From: Synchiropus splendidus
Lineage: Eukaryota; Chordata; Actinopteri; Syngnathiformes; Callionymidae
Assembly: GCF_027744825.2 (NCBI RefSeq)
Contig: NC_071345.1
Coordinates: 5,922,001-5,986,000 of the forward strand
DNA: 64,000 bases
Direction: 5' to 3'
Made by a program: the position numbers and the translations under genes. The stretch's first letter is position 1. The number at the start of each line of letters is the position of its first letter. The notes beneath the pieces are model-generated. The model was not told where the DNA came from. It made no database searches and saw nothing but the letters and a program-made list of their open reading frames with translations. Positions 22,573 through 43,700 of this stretch are shown here, piece after piece.

Positions 22573-25500
22573 TTAGTAAAAAAAGTGTTACTATCATTGC
22601 GACTGTATTGTTAGCTACAAAGGTTAGCTGTAGCACACTAAACAAGTCACAACTGAAGCTGGACTAATACACAAAATACAAAATGAAATGAATAACAGAG
22701 CACTTTTAAACAGCCACCACGCCGCAGCAAATACGCGCCGTAAACAATACTTATGTGGCATAAAAGCCAACCTGAGGTATTTTGTCTGGTAATACGACAC
22801 AACCTCTAAAGCTTTACAGCCACTGTGATGGGAAACAAATGGCTGCTCCTGTCAGGCAGCTATTAAACAGATGTTGAGTGCAAGCATGGCCAAACTTGAG
22901 CACTTATTGGTCAAATGACAGCTCAGTAAAATGACCCACTCTTTATTTGATCGTTCCCTTCTGGTCAGTGCACATTATTAGCGGCTCTTTCAGCCTTGTT
23001 AGCACCTGGAGCGTAGATCCAGCTCTCAACTATCATAAAAATCAGCCATTGCAATGTTGGAGACAACCGCGCGCTTTCTGCGGATCATTAGCCCCGCCTA
23101 CTGGTGGGTTGCGTGTGCTGCAAGTGGTACTTTTTAAAAACAGCAGCTCAGAATTTGCACTGACTGAAATGCTACTTTTAGATTTACTGTCTTTACTGTC
23201 GTGCTTTGCCTTGCGATCTTTATAGATGAACTTCATATGTATCAAAAGTCCTATTTAAAACCTGTAGTCCTTATCTTGTAGCTGAGAGTCACAGCAGCAG
23301 GGAGCCAACACCCTGCAGGCTCTGACTCAAACATCCTCATCAGCTGAAACCGAAGGACGTCATGAAACACTTGTCAGTCAAACGGCTCTTTATAGTGTAA
23401 ATCATTGCTTTGAAAATATTCCATCCACTCATCCAACAGTTCAAAGTTTCTCAGCAAGACAAAAGCAGATTCAGCCATCTGCTCTGAGTCAAAGGCGAGT
23501 GTGTGATTCCACGCTCCGGGGAACTTTCCTGAAGGGAATATTCAAACACCAAAGCACGTGTGAAGAGCTGATTCAATAAATCTCCATGTATTGTGATGCA
23601 GTAGGAATTTGTGTCAGAGGAAACAAACAAACAAATACATTGCTCCACTACACCACTGGGATACAAAAAAGCTTTTATTTTCATGCTTCATCACAGGAAA
23701 ACAAGTTTGTGGATGCAGATCATTGATATACAGGTGCTGAAAGCTGTTTTGGGCCCAGACTTTACAGGCTTTAAATTGATTTATACCTGCATGCAAATGT
23801 TTTCAGCTTTGTTATGAGTCCTTCACACAGTTCTCCTACATAATAAAATCTGCTTACTCATATCACTTGTAGCTCCAAGGTTAATATTAAAAACAATAAA
23901 TCATTTTCTACAAGGATCTAACACGCCGCACTCATTCAAACATCAACTCTGTTTACAAACCTTACGGGTTTATGAAGCTTATCTTTCACTCTTTTTAAGT
24001 GCAGACTGTGTCTATTGTGTCCATCTGTTCCATCCTGTCTGCACTCTCTTCTTCACCTTCACACCACTGCAAAGGCTAAGAGTTTGTTTCTATGATGCCT
24101 TTTATACCCCTGCAACTGTGTGTCACTGATGTTTTTGCATTTCCCTTTTTAAATATTTACTGCTTCGCCAACAATTTAAGACACTTAAATATACTCACAA
24201 GTTATTTTCAGAACATCTGTCTGGGTGTAGATGAGATTATATTTGTGGGGAAAAGGCTCCGTCGCATCCATGTAAGTGCTGTGGAGTGACCAAGAGGCAA
24301 CATGGGGTGAAGTGAAGTTGGAGTGTTTGTGTCTGAGCGCGGGAATTTAATTAAGAAGCTATCTCTGCTTCCCAAATTTCTGACTTCAAAGAGACACTGT
24401 TCCTCTTGTCAAAACCATTTTATGCTCCCTTATCTCTCAGTGAGCATTCGCAGACCTCAACCTGAGTGTTCCTGAAGAAGCACATTCAAACCCCTCTTCC
24501 GCAGTGATGCTCAGTTTCTCTTTGATGTTTGATTAAAGTGAGCTCGCGTCGCATAATGAGCTCGCCACTGACCTTTGTGAAATTAATTGCTTTTATTTGT
24601 ACAGAGACAAGTTTATCTCAGCCTCCGTGTGCACACAAGGATGAAATGAAGGTGTCTTTGTAGCGCGGTGTGACGCTTGACAGATTCCTGAGTGACTCAC
24701 AGTTGTGTTGAATAGAAAAACTGACTTCTTCCTCAGGGTCAACTTAGATTTGTTTGCTCTCCACTGGTGCTCAAGTGTTGTGCAAATGTGCTTCAGCGTA
24801 TTCCAAAAATGTCTTCTTAATCAAACAATGTTGGTTTGGACACCTCGGTGGGTAACAAAGATGAAGAGTGGCTTTTAAATATGGCTGCGTGTGGACCCTC
24901 AATTCCAATAAGAGCAGGAGGACCTTTCCCAGGTAGATTAAAATAGATAACTAGCGGGTACATCCTTGTAAAGAAGCAAGTCGAACGCTACACACACCAA
25001 CTAACCTCTGGATGACTTTGAATTGTGGACCCACACGAAGAAGACATTTCTTTATATTCGTCTGAAGACTATTTTACTGCTGCTGCTTTATTATTTATTT
25101 ACATATTTAATATAATTTGGTTTCAAAGCATTTTGAAATCTAGTTGTTTCTTTTATTTATTATATTTACAGGGCTCTGTACTGCCCTTTTTTATCCTTAT
25201 ATAGTATTATTACAGGTTACTTTTTCCCCAATTCCTTCCCTGTATCAAGTTCACTGGACACAGTCCTGCTTCAAAGTAAGCCACACGTTCTACTAATAAT
25301 TCATATAGAAAAAAATGAATGCAAATGGAAAATGAAAATCAATATAATCACAAAAAACGTGGACCAGGGTCATTTTATTTATTTTAGGTTTATTTATTTT
25401 ATTTTATTTTTCTTTACTTATTTAAAGTTTGTGTTACTTTTAGACGTTGATAATAATTGTTCGTGTTGTTGTTCATCAATTTGCCTGCAGGTGTCGCTCC

Positions 25501-25799
25501 TTTCTAAAAAAAAAAAATCCAGCCCCATTGACTGTAGCAGAAGAAAATGAATAATACAGTGAAATGCAATGCACTGTTTGAGTCAGCAAAAATAACATCG
25601 ATACATAGAATATTAATGAAACTACAAAAGCTATATATCTATCTTTGATTGTATCATTTGAATATAGTTTTATACATTTATTTCATGGTTCATTCTTTAA
25701 AATCCTGTATTAACTTTGTAGACGTATTTCATTCACTCATCCATGAATGAACTTAAACATTCTGATCCTGAGGGTCAGTTTGTGGAAGATGTGTTTACA
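22573..25799. other. Non-coding DNA, no gene recognised
   Basis: No supported exon. The block at about 24480-24640 has mixed GC and TAATTG/TTAATT motifs and could be a conserved non-coding element. The rest is AT-rich and featureless. If fyn starts near 26 kb this is intergenic. Confidence 0.5.
24480..24640. promoter_or_regulatory. Candidate conserved non-coding element
   Basis: It carries GCATAATGAGC, GAAATTAATTGC and TTTGATGTTTGATTAAAG motifs in a stretch of balanced composition with no microsatellite or transposon signature. It resembles homeodomain-bound enhancers of vertebrates. The call is by appearance only. Confidence 0.2.
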
Positions 25800-26405
25800 A
25801 ATGGGCATTGTCGGGTTTGCCCCGCCCCATCTCTTGCTGCACTGCTCACTGATTGGACGAAGTTACCCTCAGTCAGCACCGGTCCTGTTGTGTTGCCTTC
25901 ACTAAATTCGTCGGAGTTTAGAGTTCACCGATTTTCATCGTTTTTAATTGACGTAAGTGAAAGCAGTGCGTTCCACACTTCGCATGGAAATCAATCGAAC
26001 AGTGTAATTAATTTAAAAATATGTGGGAAGAATAAAGACAGTGTAATTTAAATCTTGATAAGTGTTATTACATTCTGAATTTAATTTATATACAGGCATC
26101 TACCAGTATCGAAATGGTATTCCCAACGTGATTTACACAAATTTTGCGATAAATTATGTTGTTTTTAATTATTGTTTTGCGCCTTTTATACGCTTCCCCT
26201 GGTTATGTCTTAGTTTTTTCCCACGGTCCGTGAAGCGGCCTGTAGTTCCATTGTGGCCCTGCAGAGCTAACGCCATCACTCCGAGAGGCTCGGATAGCAG
26301 CAAGTCGACACATAACATCGCAGCGCTGCCTGCTGTCAAACAACATCACCAGGACGGCAATGGAATATAGTCCCGCGGATTTATAAGCGCACGTTACCAG
26401 GTATG
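25800..26405 (+). promoter_or_regulatory. Candidate promoter with CpG-rich patch and possible untranslated first exon (fyn?)
   Basis: A GC box (CCCCGCCCC, near 25820) and an inverted CCAAT box (TGATTGG, near 25851) lie about 30 bp apart. A CpG-dense patch at about 26220-26395 follows, against an otherwise AT-rich, CpG-poor background. The patch ends in a good donor, CCAG|GTATGT near 26401. Src-family genes normally have untranslated first exons far upstream of the start codon, so this could feed the fyn exon 27 kb downstream. The link to fyn is inference; no transcript joins them. Confidence 0.35.
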
Positions 26406-36656
<10,251 letters not shown>

Positions 36657-37450
36657 TAGGGTTGGGCGATATGTTGTAAGAGACGACCGCGTCAGTGAAC
36701 CTATTAGGACCACTCCATCTAATAAAATAAACAGGGATCCACAGACTCGGTGTCGACCAGTGTCATTGTTAAAGGTTCCCTGTATTGAAAATAACTTAAA
36801 ACTACGATCGTGAACCGAAGTCCCACGCCATTGTCCGCTGTCAAATGCCGCGGAGCTGAAGAGCACGGCGCGTCGTTGCGTGCGAACTCGTCATGTTCAT
36901 GTATGTATGTCCAATGCAGCGAGTGAGCCGCGTGTTTATCAAATGTGTCGTGAGATGCAGAATTGTCATCGTCGAGATTGTGTTTGGCGGTATATTGTGT
37001 TCTGTATTCAGTGTTTATCAAAGTCAACCTCATTTGATGCGCCCTTGAATGGGTACCAATTGTTGCACATACTTGATTTCTTTCTTTCTTTTGTCCTCAC
37101 TTGTGGCAATGGCATCAGAAATAACCCCATAGGCAGAAGTCCAAGGGAGTGATATCTGGTGAACGTTGTGGCCCAAGAATCGTCCCATCACTTCCAATCC
37201 ACCAGTCTGGAAATGTTTCATTGAAGGAACTGATGAACATGTTATCGCCAATGTGGTGGTGCAACTTCCTTCTGGGAAATGATGGTTGTTAGAAAGTCAT
37301 TCCCGTTGTGGTAACTGCAATAATTGATGGTGCGTGGAAGAAAAAACGACCAATCATTCATGACTTCATACCTCACATTCACCTGCGATACTTGATAAAC
37401 ACTTCATCATTCACATCACAATAGAACAAATCTGGCTAAGGTATCCACTG
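36657..37450 (-). pseudogene. Decayed mariner-type DDE transposase
   Basis: On the minus strand around 37260-37093 the frame reads HHIGDNMFISSFNE, then FPDWWIG and SPDITPLDFCLWGYF, followed by a stop. The PDxxPxDFxLWG block and its spacing to the WIG motif are characteristic of the C-terminal catalytic part of mariner/IS630-type DDE transposases, in a lineage common in arthropods. Stops and frameshifts lie on both sides, so it is dead. Upstream on the same strand (to about 37450) weak remains continue; downstream the similarity fades. A hAT-like terminus (TAGGGTTGGGCGATATG, 36657) at the far edge may be a separate insertion. Confidence 0.55.
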
Positions 37451-38689
37451 ACTTTATAATATTTCAGCTTGGAGCTGCTGTTTGAATGAGCTTGGGTGAA
37501 AATTAATATAGGCTATGGCTAACAATAGGGCTGCACTACAGTTGCTACGTGTTATGAGCCACGTTTATACAGTTAAACACAGGATTGTACTAAATGTGCA
37601 ACACAATTGTGCTACTTGTTTGATGCTCTGGGACAGAAAAGTCTGAGTTTCGCCGTAGTTTATGCTCATGTCTCTCTTCTCCAACCTTCCTCTCCACATG
37701 TCCGCGAACATCTGACACTATTTGAAAAAGCAAGCATTGGCATTAGCGACCAGCGAGCCAGCAAGGCAGTGGAGGATAATCAGAAAGTACCATCCATCAT
37801 CCGCCAAGATGACTGGCTAACAACAGCTTCACAGGAATGTTGCAAACTAGAATGCGGAGTAGACCCTGACAGACTTTAAGAACCACTTCAATGATGTTAT
37901 GAAAAGCAAAATATCCAGAGAAGTCAAAACTTTGCACCTTCCACTTTTACATGAAGTCGCCTGCCGTTGAAATCCATCTTTTATTGAATGGCACGGTGAA
38001 TAATTGAAGGACTCTCTCTGTCCCAGCAGGGCCTCTGTTTTGGTGGCGCACAAAGCAATGTGGAGGAAATAAAGATCCTGATACGCTGAAAACAAGAGGT
38101 ACGGCTGTTCACACTCCACTGGATTCATGTTTGCTCTCACACATTTGTAACCACACACAAACACACCTGTGGATGAGTCTGGCTGCCGCACATCAGGATG
38201 GAAGCTGAAACAACCAGTGTGGATCTTTGATAACCTCCACTCTCATCCATTAGACGCATTTGTGGCGTGTGTATTCACCATGTAGCATTACCAGATTATG
38301 AATGCAGTAATTGTTTCATGTCACCTCCATTTTAAGTCATTTATATTGCAGTGCTTTTTTTCTAATTTAATGCTAATGGAAGACGATGGCGCAGTTATTG
38401 TATTTGCATGCAGCGTCACCACTGGAATAACAAGCCTGATGTCATATCAGTGATTCACAACTAGCAGCTGTGTTTTTCACTGTTCATGTTGTAGAGTCCT
38501 ATCAGCGCATGTTCACTCTTCTTGAAATTCCTACCTCATGGCTCAATTTTCCCAGTGGAAATATGTGAATTCAAGTGCAGAAAAATGGAGGAAAAGGCCA
38601 TCTTAATTATGCTCCATCCATTAATGTGATAAACTTCACAATAAGAAAAACAAAGAGACAACTCACGATTCGGGTTTCAATTGAGTAAA
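37451..38689. other. Non-coding DNA, nothing recognised
   Basis: No exon, RNA gene or clear repeat could be supported. Confidence 0.5.
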
Positions 38690-39060
38690 TAAAATTTCCA
38701 GTGTATGTCTATCGAAAGTTACGCTTGGAAACATTCCATAAAGTGAATTATGAGAATTGACTATAACATGAATTTAGGGGAAATAACTGGGAATGTCCAA
38801 TCATTATATCCAAACATAAATATAAACAGGCTGGAACAATCCGGTGGTGCCCCAATTGGACTGGGTGGACTGGAGCAGGGAGAGGCCTAGGGTTATAAAA
38901 GGGCTGAAGGTTACTGCAAAATTTCCAGACATTTTCAAATTAAACTTGGGGATTATAGAAATACTCTGTATTGGAAACTTTCCGCCAGAATATTCTGGAT
39001 TATTTTGGGGAACTAACTGGGGATATATTTTGTCCAAGCATAAATATAAACAGAAATTCT
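38690..39060. repeat. Imperfect duplicated repeat unit
   Basis: Two related segments, about 38690-38830 and 38925-39060, share AAATTTCCAG, TTGGAAAC/TTTCC, a GGGAAATAACTGGGAAT versus GGGAACTAACTGGGGAT block, and CATAAATATAAACAG at their ends. The sequence resembles fish repeats built from GGAAANTTTCC units. No coding role is apparent. Confidence 0.45.
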
Positions 39061-39329
39061 AAGAAAACTCCCATACATTTCCATACAGTGTTTTCAACAG
39101 ATTTATTTGTAAGTAGAACAGAACATGTTTTAATTTCCTGTTTCACAGCTGAGCTAAAAAACAGGATTGTTGGGTTCAGTATCACCCATCTCCCTTGCCC
39201 ACTCATTCAACAATGCATCTCCCCATCCAAAAATCTAACTGCTTAGACTATGAACATTGAGCTCTTGTTGAGTTCATTCTCCATCTTACTTTCTTACAAG
39301 GAAAATATGTTGAATTCACCGGAAGACTT

Positions 39330-39411
39330 TTCTGTCGTCAGCATTCAGAACAGTGCATTCATTAAGTGGATCCAGTCACAGCTTGGAATTTCTCTTTGGA
39401 GATGAATAAAG

Positions 39412-39454
<43 letters not shown>
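39330..39454 (+). repeat. LINE-type 3' tail ending in an (ATCT)n array
   Basis: GGAATTTCTCTTTGGAGATG, then AATAAAGTATCTATC leads directly into about ten ATCT units (39413-39454). In fish, non-LTR retrotransposons of the L2/Rex type end in such a leader followed by a tetranucleotide array. Only the tail is present; no reverse transcriptase was seen. Confidence 0.5.
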
Positions 39455-39455
<1 letters not shown>

Positions 39456-40124
39456 CATCTTCATTGTACATGCTCCGCTTTCCCTCGTGCTTCTTTTCTT
39501 TTTGTAAATTGGGGCCTTTGAAATTCCCCTTTTTTTACGTGACTCAGCTCTTTCCTGCTGACATAGTTCCTGGATGAAGGAGGGGAGTGGGTCGAAGCTT
39601 TGTAGGATTCAAGTAAATCATCCTTTGCTGTGGGAAGGCAGGTCACATTCTTCCAACGCTCTGGCTAGCAGGGTGGGTGGCATTGTGGCCGGGAAGAACT
39701 AGAAGGAGCCATTGATTCCAATGATGTTTTGGTACTTCTGTTCTTGGGCTGCCTTCCACTGGTGGTAACTCTTCACATTGATATTCAACGGCGGAATCAT
39801 TTGCAGCCACGAGACAAACACGTTTTTGTGTTTGCCTTTTTGTCAGCAGACTATTCACTATTCACTCTCCCGCCTCCTGCCTGCATGTTATCTTCATCAT
39901 AATGAGGGGACCACGGTGGGCTGTGAAACTGCTTGAAAAGTCAGCATTGCCCTCAAACTGTGGCTTCGTTGGATCATGATATAGTTGCACAGTGGCGGGG
40001 CTGCTAATGAACCTAGTTAAGCTGCAAGCCATTATATTAGCTCACGTGGTTTGGTCAGTTTCATATAGGCTCACAAAGAGTCCGGTGGTCACCGCAGAGG
40101 AAGCTGTGTCATAAGTTAACCTCC

Positions 40125-40345
40125 AAAACGTGTTTGTGTGCATGTGCGTGTATTAATGTTCTTGTGTGGAGAAATCTTTGACAAGAGACTGATCTTGTGA
40201 GGTGATTTTGGCTCCTCAACATAAAGTTTTGAGCGTGTAAACATCAAAATAACTGGGTCATTATAATTGGGTTTAAGTTTGGCTTTTTAAGATTAGCCAT
40301 TTGTTTTGGAGTTCAAGGTGAGAGGCTGGTGAAAGCATTATGTCA
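40125..40345. repeat. Dispersed repeat family B, copy 2
   Basis: It matches 14960-15230 in the same orientation (TGTGAGG, ATAACTGGGTCATTATAATT, GCCATTTGTTTTGG, GGTGAGAGGCTGG). No coding potential. Confidence 0.55.
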
Positions 40346-40633
40346 ATGAGAGGTCTTCGCAAATATAGCGAGCGAGAGAGAGAACACTTTTATTTTAGCA
40401 GAAAGCATTGCACCTCAACATCCTGGAATCAAAAGTTCAAGTGGCATTTTGTTTTGTTTCGAACAAACAAAAAACAATATAACTTGTCTCTAACACGGGC
40501 GAAGTATTCCAATCCAAGAGACAAGGGCAAAGATGAATATATTCAAGTAAAATAAATAATAATTGTTGGAATAATTATTTCAGCAACAAGCTCCAAGCTA
40601 TTGCAGAGCTGTGTTTAGAAAAGCTCCTCTGTG

Positions 40634-40722
40634 TTAGGTCGGGCTGCATGGTTATGACCAAAATTCCAATCACGATTATTTTGATCACCATTGTAAACAC
40701 GATAATTAGTCACGATTAATCA
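40634..40722. repeat. hAT-type terminal fragment
   Basis: The sequence TCGGGCTGCATGGTTATGAC, then CACGATTATTTTGATC and CACGATTA repeats matches the general form of hAT ends in fish (GGGCTGCACGAT followed by CACGATTAT motifs). The partner end was not found, so it is a fragment. Confidence 0.45.
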
Positions 40723-43700
40723 TGTGCTCGGTGTGTGAATTTGTGAGCGCAAACATGGCTGACAACGTGTAGCACATGTAGGTTGTGTCTGTTAAACATG
40801 ATGTCCGCTCTACAAGCTCATGACTTGAATACGATCCCTTTGGAGGCCTGGACTATACTGGTGTTTTTAAATCCACTCACCAACGCGTCAGATTCTCTTG
40901 CATCCAAGCATCTGTGTCCCACAGTTATTGTGAGAAAAACAAGTTTATGAGCTGCCTCAGCTGTCTTCTGCCCCACTGGCCGACCTCAGCTCTGGGATTC
41001 ATCACAGTGTATGAGCTGGTTCATCAGTCAACGCCGCACCATCCCTGCTTGGAGTCTGAGTTACCGAAATAATATTTACCTCTGTGATGTCTTCATGAAT
41101 ATGAGTGCGCTGCAGAGTGCCGTAGCTTGTTTGTCAAAAGACAGCGATTGCCAGTTCCAATGAAAACATTGCGTTAGAGTTGAGGGATGAGGGAATCCAC
41201 TCAGATGTTTGTACGCTTGCTTTAGGTGTCTCTTTGGGAATTTCTGTAGTCACATGGCATCATTAAACTGGATTGCACTTAAGTCAAACTCACAGCTCCA
41301 TTTCAGCAACAGGGGCCTTCGAATCCAGCGAGTAGTTAGTTCTAATTAATGATGACTTCTGAGATTGCTTGTGTCTGTTGCAATTAGCATATTTGTTTTC
41401 TGCCGTGTCCTTCTGTGTTTCTTTTTAGCTGCTCATAAATCAAGTTGGCAAAGAGGTCTTAGTAAATCCTTGTGAGAAACAGCAGAATAGAAATATTATT
41501 CTTCAATAAATGCTCATAGACGACACAAGCAGCATCCCAGTGCTTTTATAGGACACACAGGCCCCTGTTTTCCGCCGTGCATATCAAGTATGTTGGCCTC
41601 CGTATGGCTGAAAGAGAAAACAATGAACATAGATATTTATTAGCTGGTGTGAAAAGCAGAGGCGTGGAATCAGATGGGCCGAACAGCAGCAGCTGTATCT
41701 GCTCATTGTTGACTCATTGCCCATATGTGACGGCTGTTTAGGCAATGGAGATGCACCGTGACATCAGGTGGTCTCATCCCTGGATCTGCTCACAATAAAG
41801 ATTTTTTTTTGGCCGAGGAAAATGGTTAAAAAAAGTAAAGCTGTTTACGCTCAAGGTAGCTCAAGTAGCCTCCTATCCACAGCACAGTCAACAGTCACAT
41901 TTTCCATCAGTCCTCCACATGTTGGAGCTGGAGCAGTTTAATTATAATGAGGGGATAAGGCAGCCGGATGTGGGGAGGCCGTCTCCAGAGTTGCGGCCAT
42001 ATGCCGACCCGGGTCCCAGTGGGCTTAGCTCGCGGCTTAATGAGCAGCCCTTCAGGAATTACAGTCGTTTCAACCTGTGTTTTGACGGCTGCTCGGACGA
42101 TTTACAGCTACTGATGTGTAGAACAGGACGAACACCCATCGGGGCTTGAACCAGTATTCTTTCCCCTGTGCCTGTAGTTAAGCATTAACACAGTCATAAA
42201 CTTAGTTTACCTTTCTTTAGAGGAAGCTACATCTTCTACAATGTCACCAGTTTTGCCAAGAAACTTTGTTAACTGTCAAATGAATTTGCTCAAATTTGCC
42301 GGATTGAAACTTGAAATTTATTCGCATGGATTCATGAATATGCATTGACAGAAAAATCCTGAACAGAAACAAAAACTCTTTAGCGCACACTCGGGAGAAA
42401 ATCATTAGAAAAACGTTGGGGAACAGAATGTAGGGCACGGCCTGACATGCTGACATCAATATGAACCAGAACATCACTTTGTAATCTCTCACATACAGTG
42501 AAAGCAGCTGTGGTGAGGGATGTAAACGGGTCATCCACTAATCCAGGAGTGAGAAACATTTTTTTCTCACAGTAGTGTGTTAAGAGTGCCCTATAAGAGT
42601 AAGGTCTGGAGGACTACTGTGCCTGTATATAGTATATCCAACCTTATTCATAGTAGAATTAAACACCCTTCACAAGTTCAGGGCCATCAACCCATCTTTC
42701 ATTGAAGTCGTCTTCTGAATGTGTGGACCTTCATTTCCTACAGTGTAACTACACTCTCTTACATGCAAGCTATCCCTCAATACTTTATAGAACTACTCCG
42801 TATAAATATCCAACGAGCAACACGCAAGCATGTGTGCTCCTCTGTTCAGGGACGCTGGTTCTAAGGGTCACACCTGAAATGCACACACGCTTCTCAGTGG
42901 CTCGTGTGACTGGAGTCTGTCACACGCTGACACACAAAAACAACAGATGTGCCTTTGCTTTCAGGGCACGTGTGAAACCGTGCGGACAGATAAAGTGATG
43001 TCACACTCACTCCCATTATTTTCGGTCAAGCTCTTGAATCGTCATGGCTACTCTGTCATTTCCTCTCGCCACCGCCAGCCTGGTTCTGCTGGCGGAGCGT
43101 GGACCGATAGTGCTCACTGTCCTCAGGAATGTGGTAACCTAGCAACCGTACAGGGGAGGCAGTTTCGCCGTGGTTGGGTGATGTGTGGCTGTGCTTGCTT
43201 TGTTTAGACGTGTTGCATTGGACATGAACTGAGGAGTTTTATGTCATCTTCATTTTAAACCATCCACTCATTGGAACAAAAGTGATTGTGTTTGTGGAAC
43301 ACTGCTTATAATATTTTGCTACCTGATATTCAGTCCAATGCACAATGATATTTGTAACTATTTTTTTTTTGCCTTCATATTTGATGCGCTAAAAGGCAGT
43401 GACTAGCTCAATCGCAGTAGTCCAACAACAACAAAAGCCCAAAATGGTTTTGTTCAGGAATACATATTTGATTTTAAAGCCAAGTTATGATCCCCTCAGT
43501 TGTTAATGTGCATGATGACACCTGTTGTGTGAGCAGTGGTAATAGGCACCGTGAGTTACAGCATGCGCCATATTGAGTCATGGCACGGTCATGACGTGGA
43601 CCACAGACCTTACTTTTGACTTGTCCTCATGAAGTTACCTCTAACACATTCACACACGTTTTTCTTTCTGTATTACATAATGACCTTATATATTTTAGAA

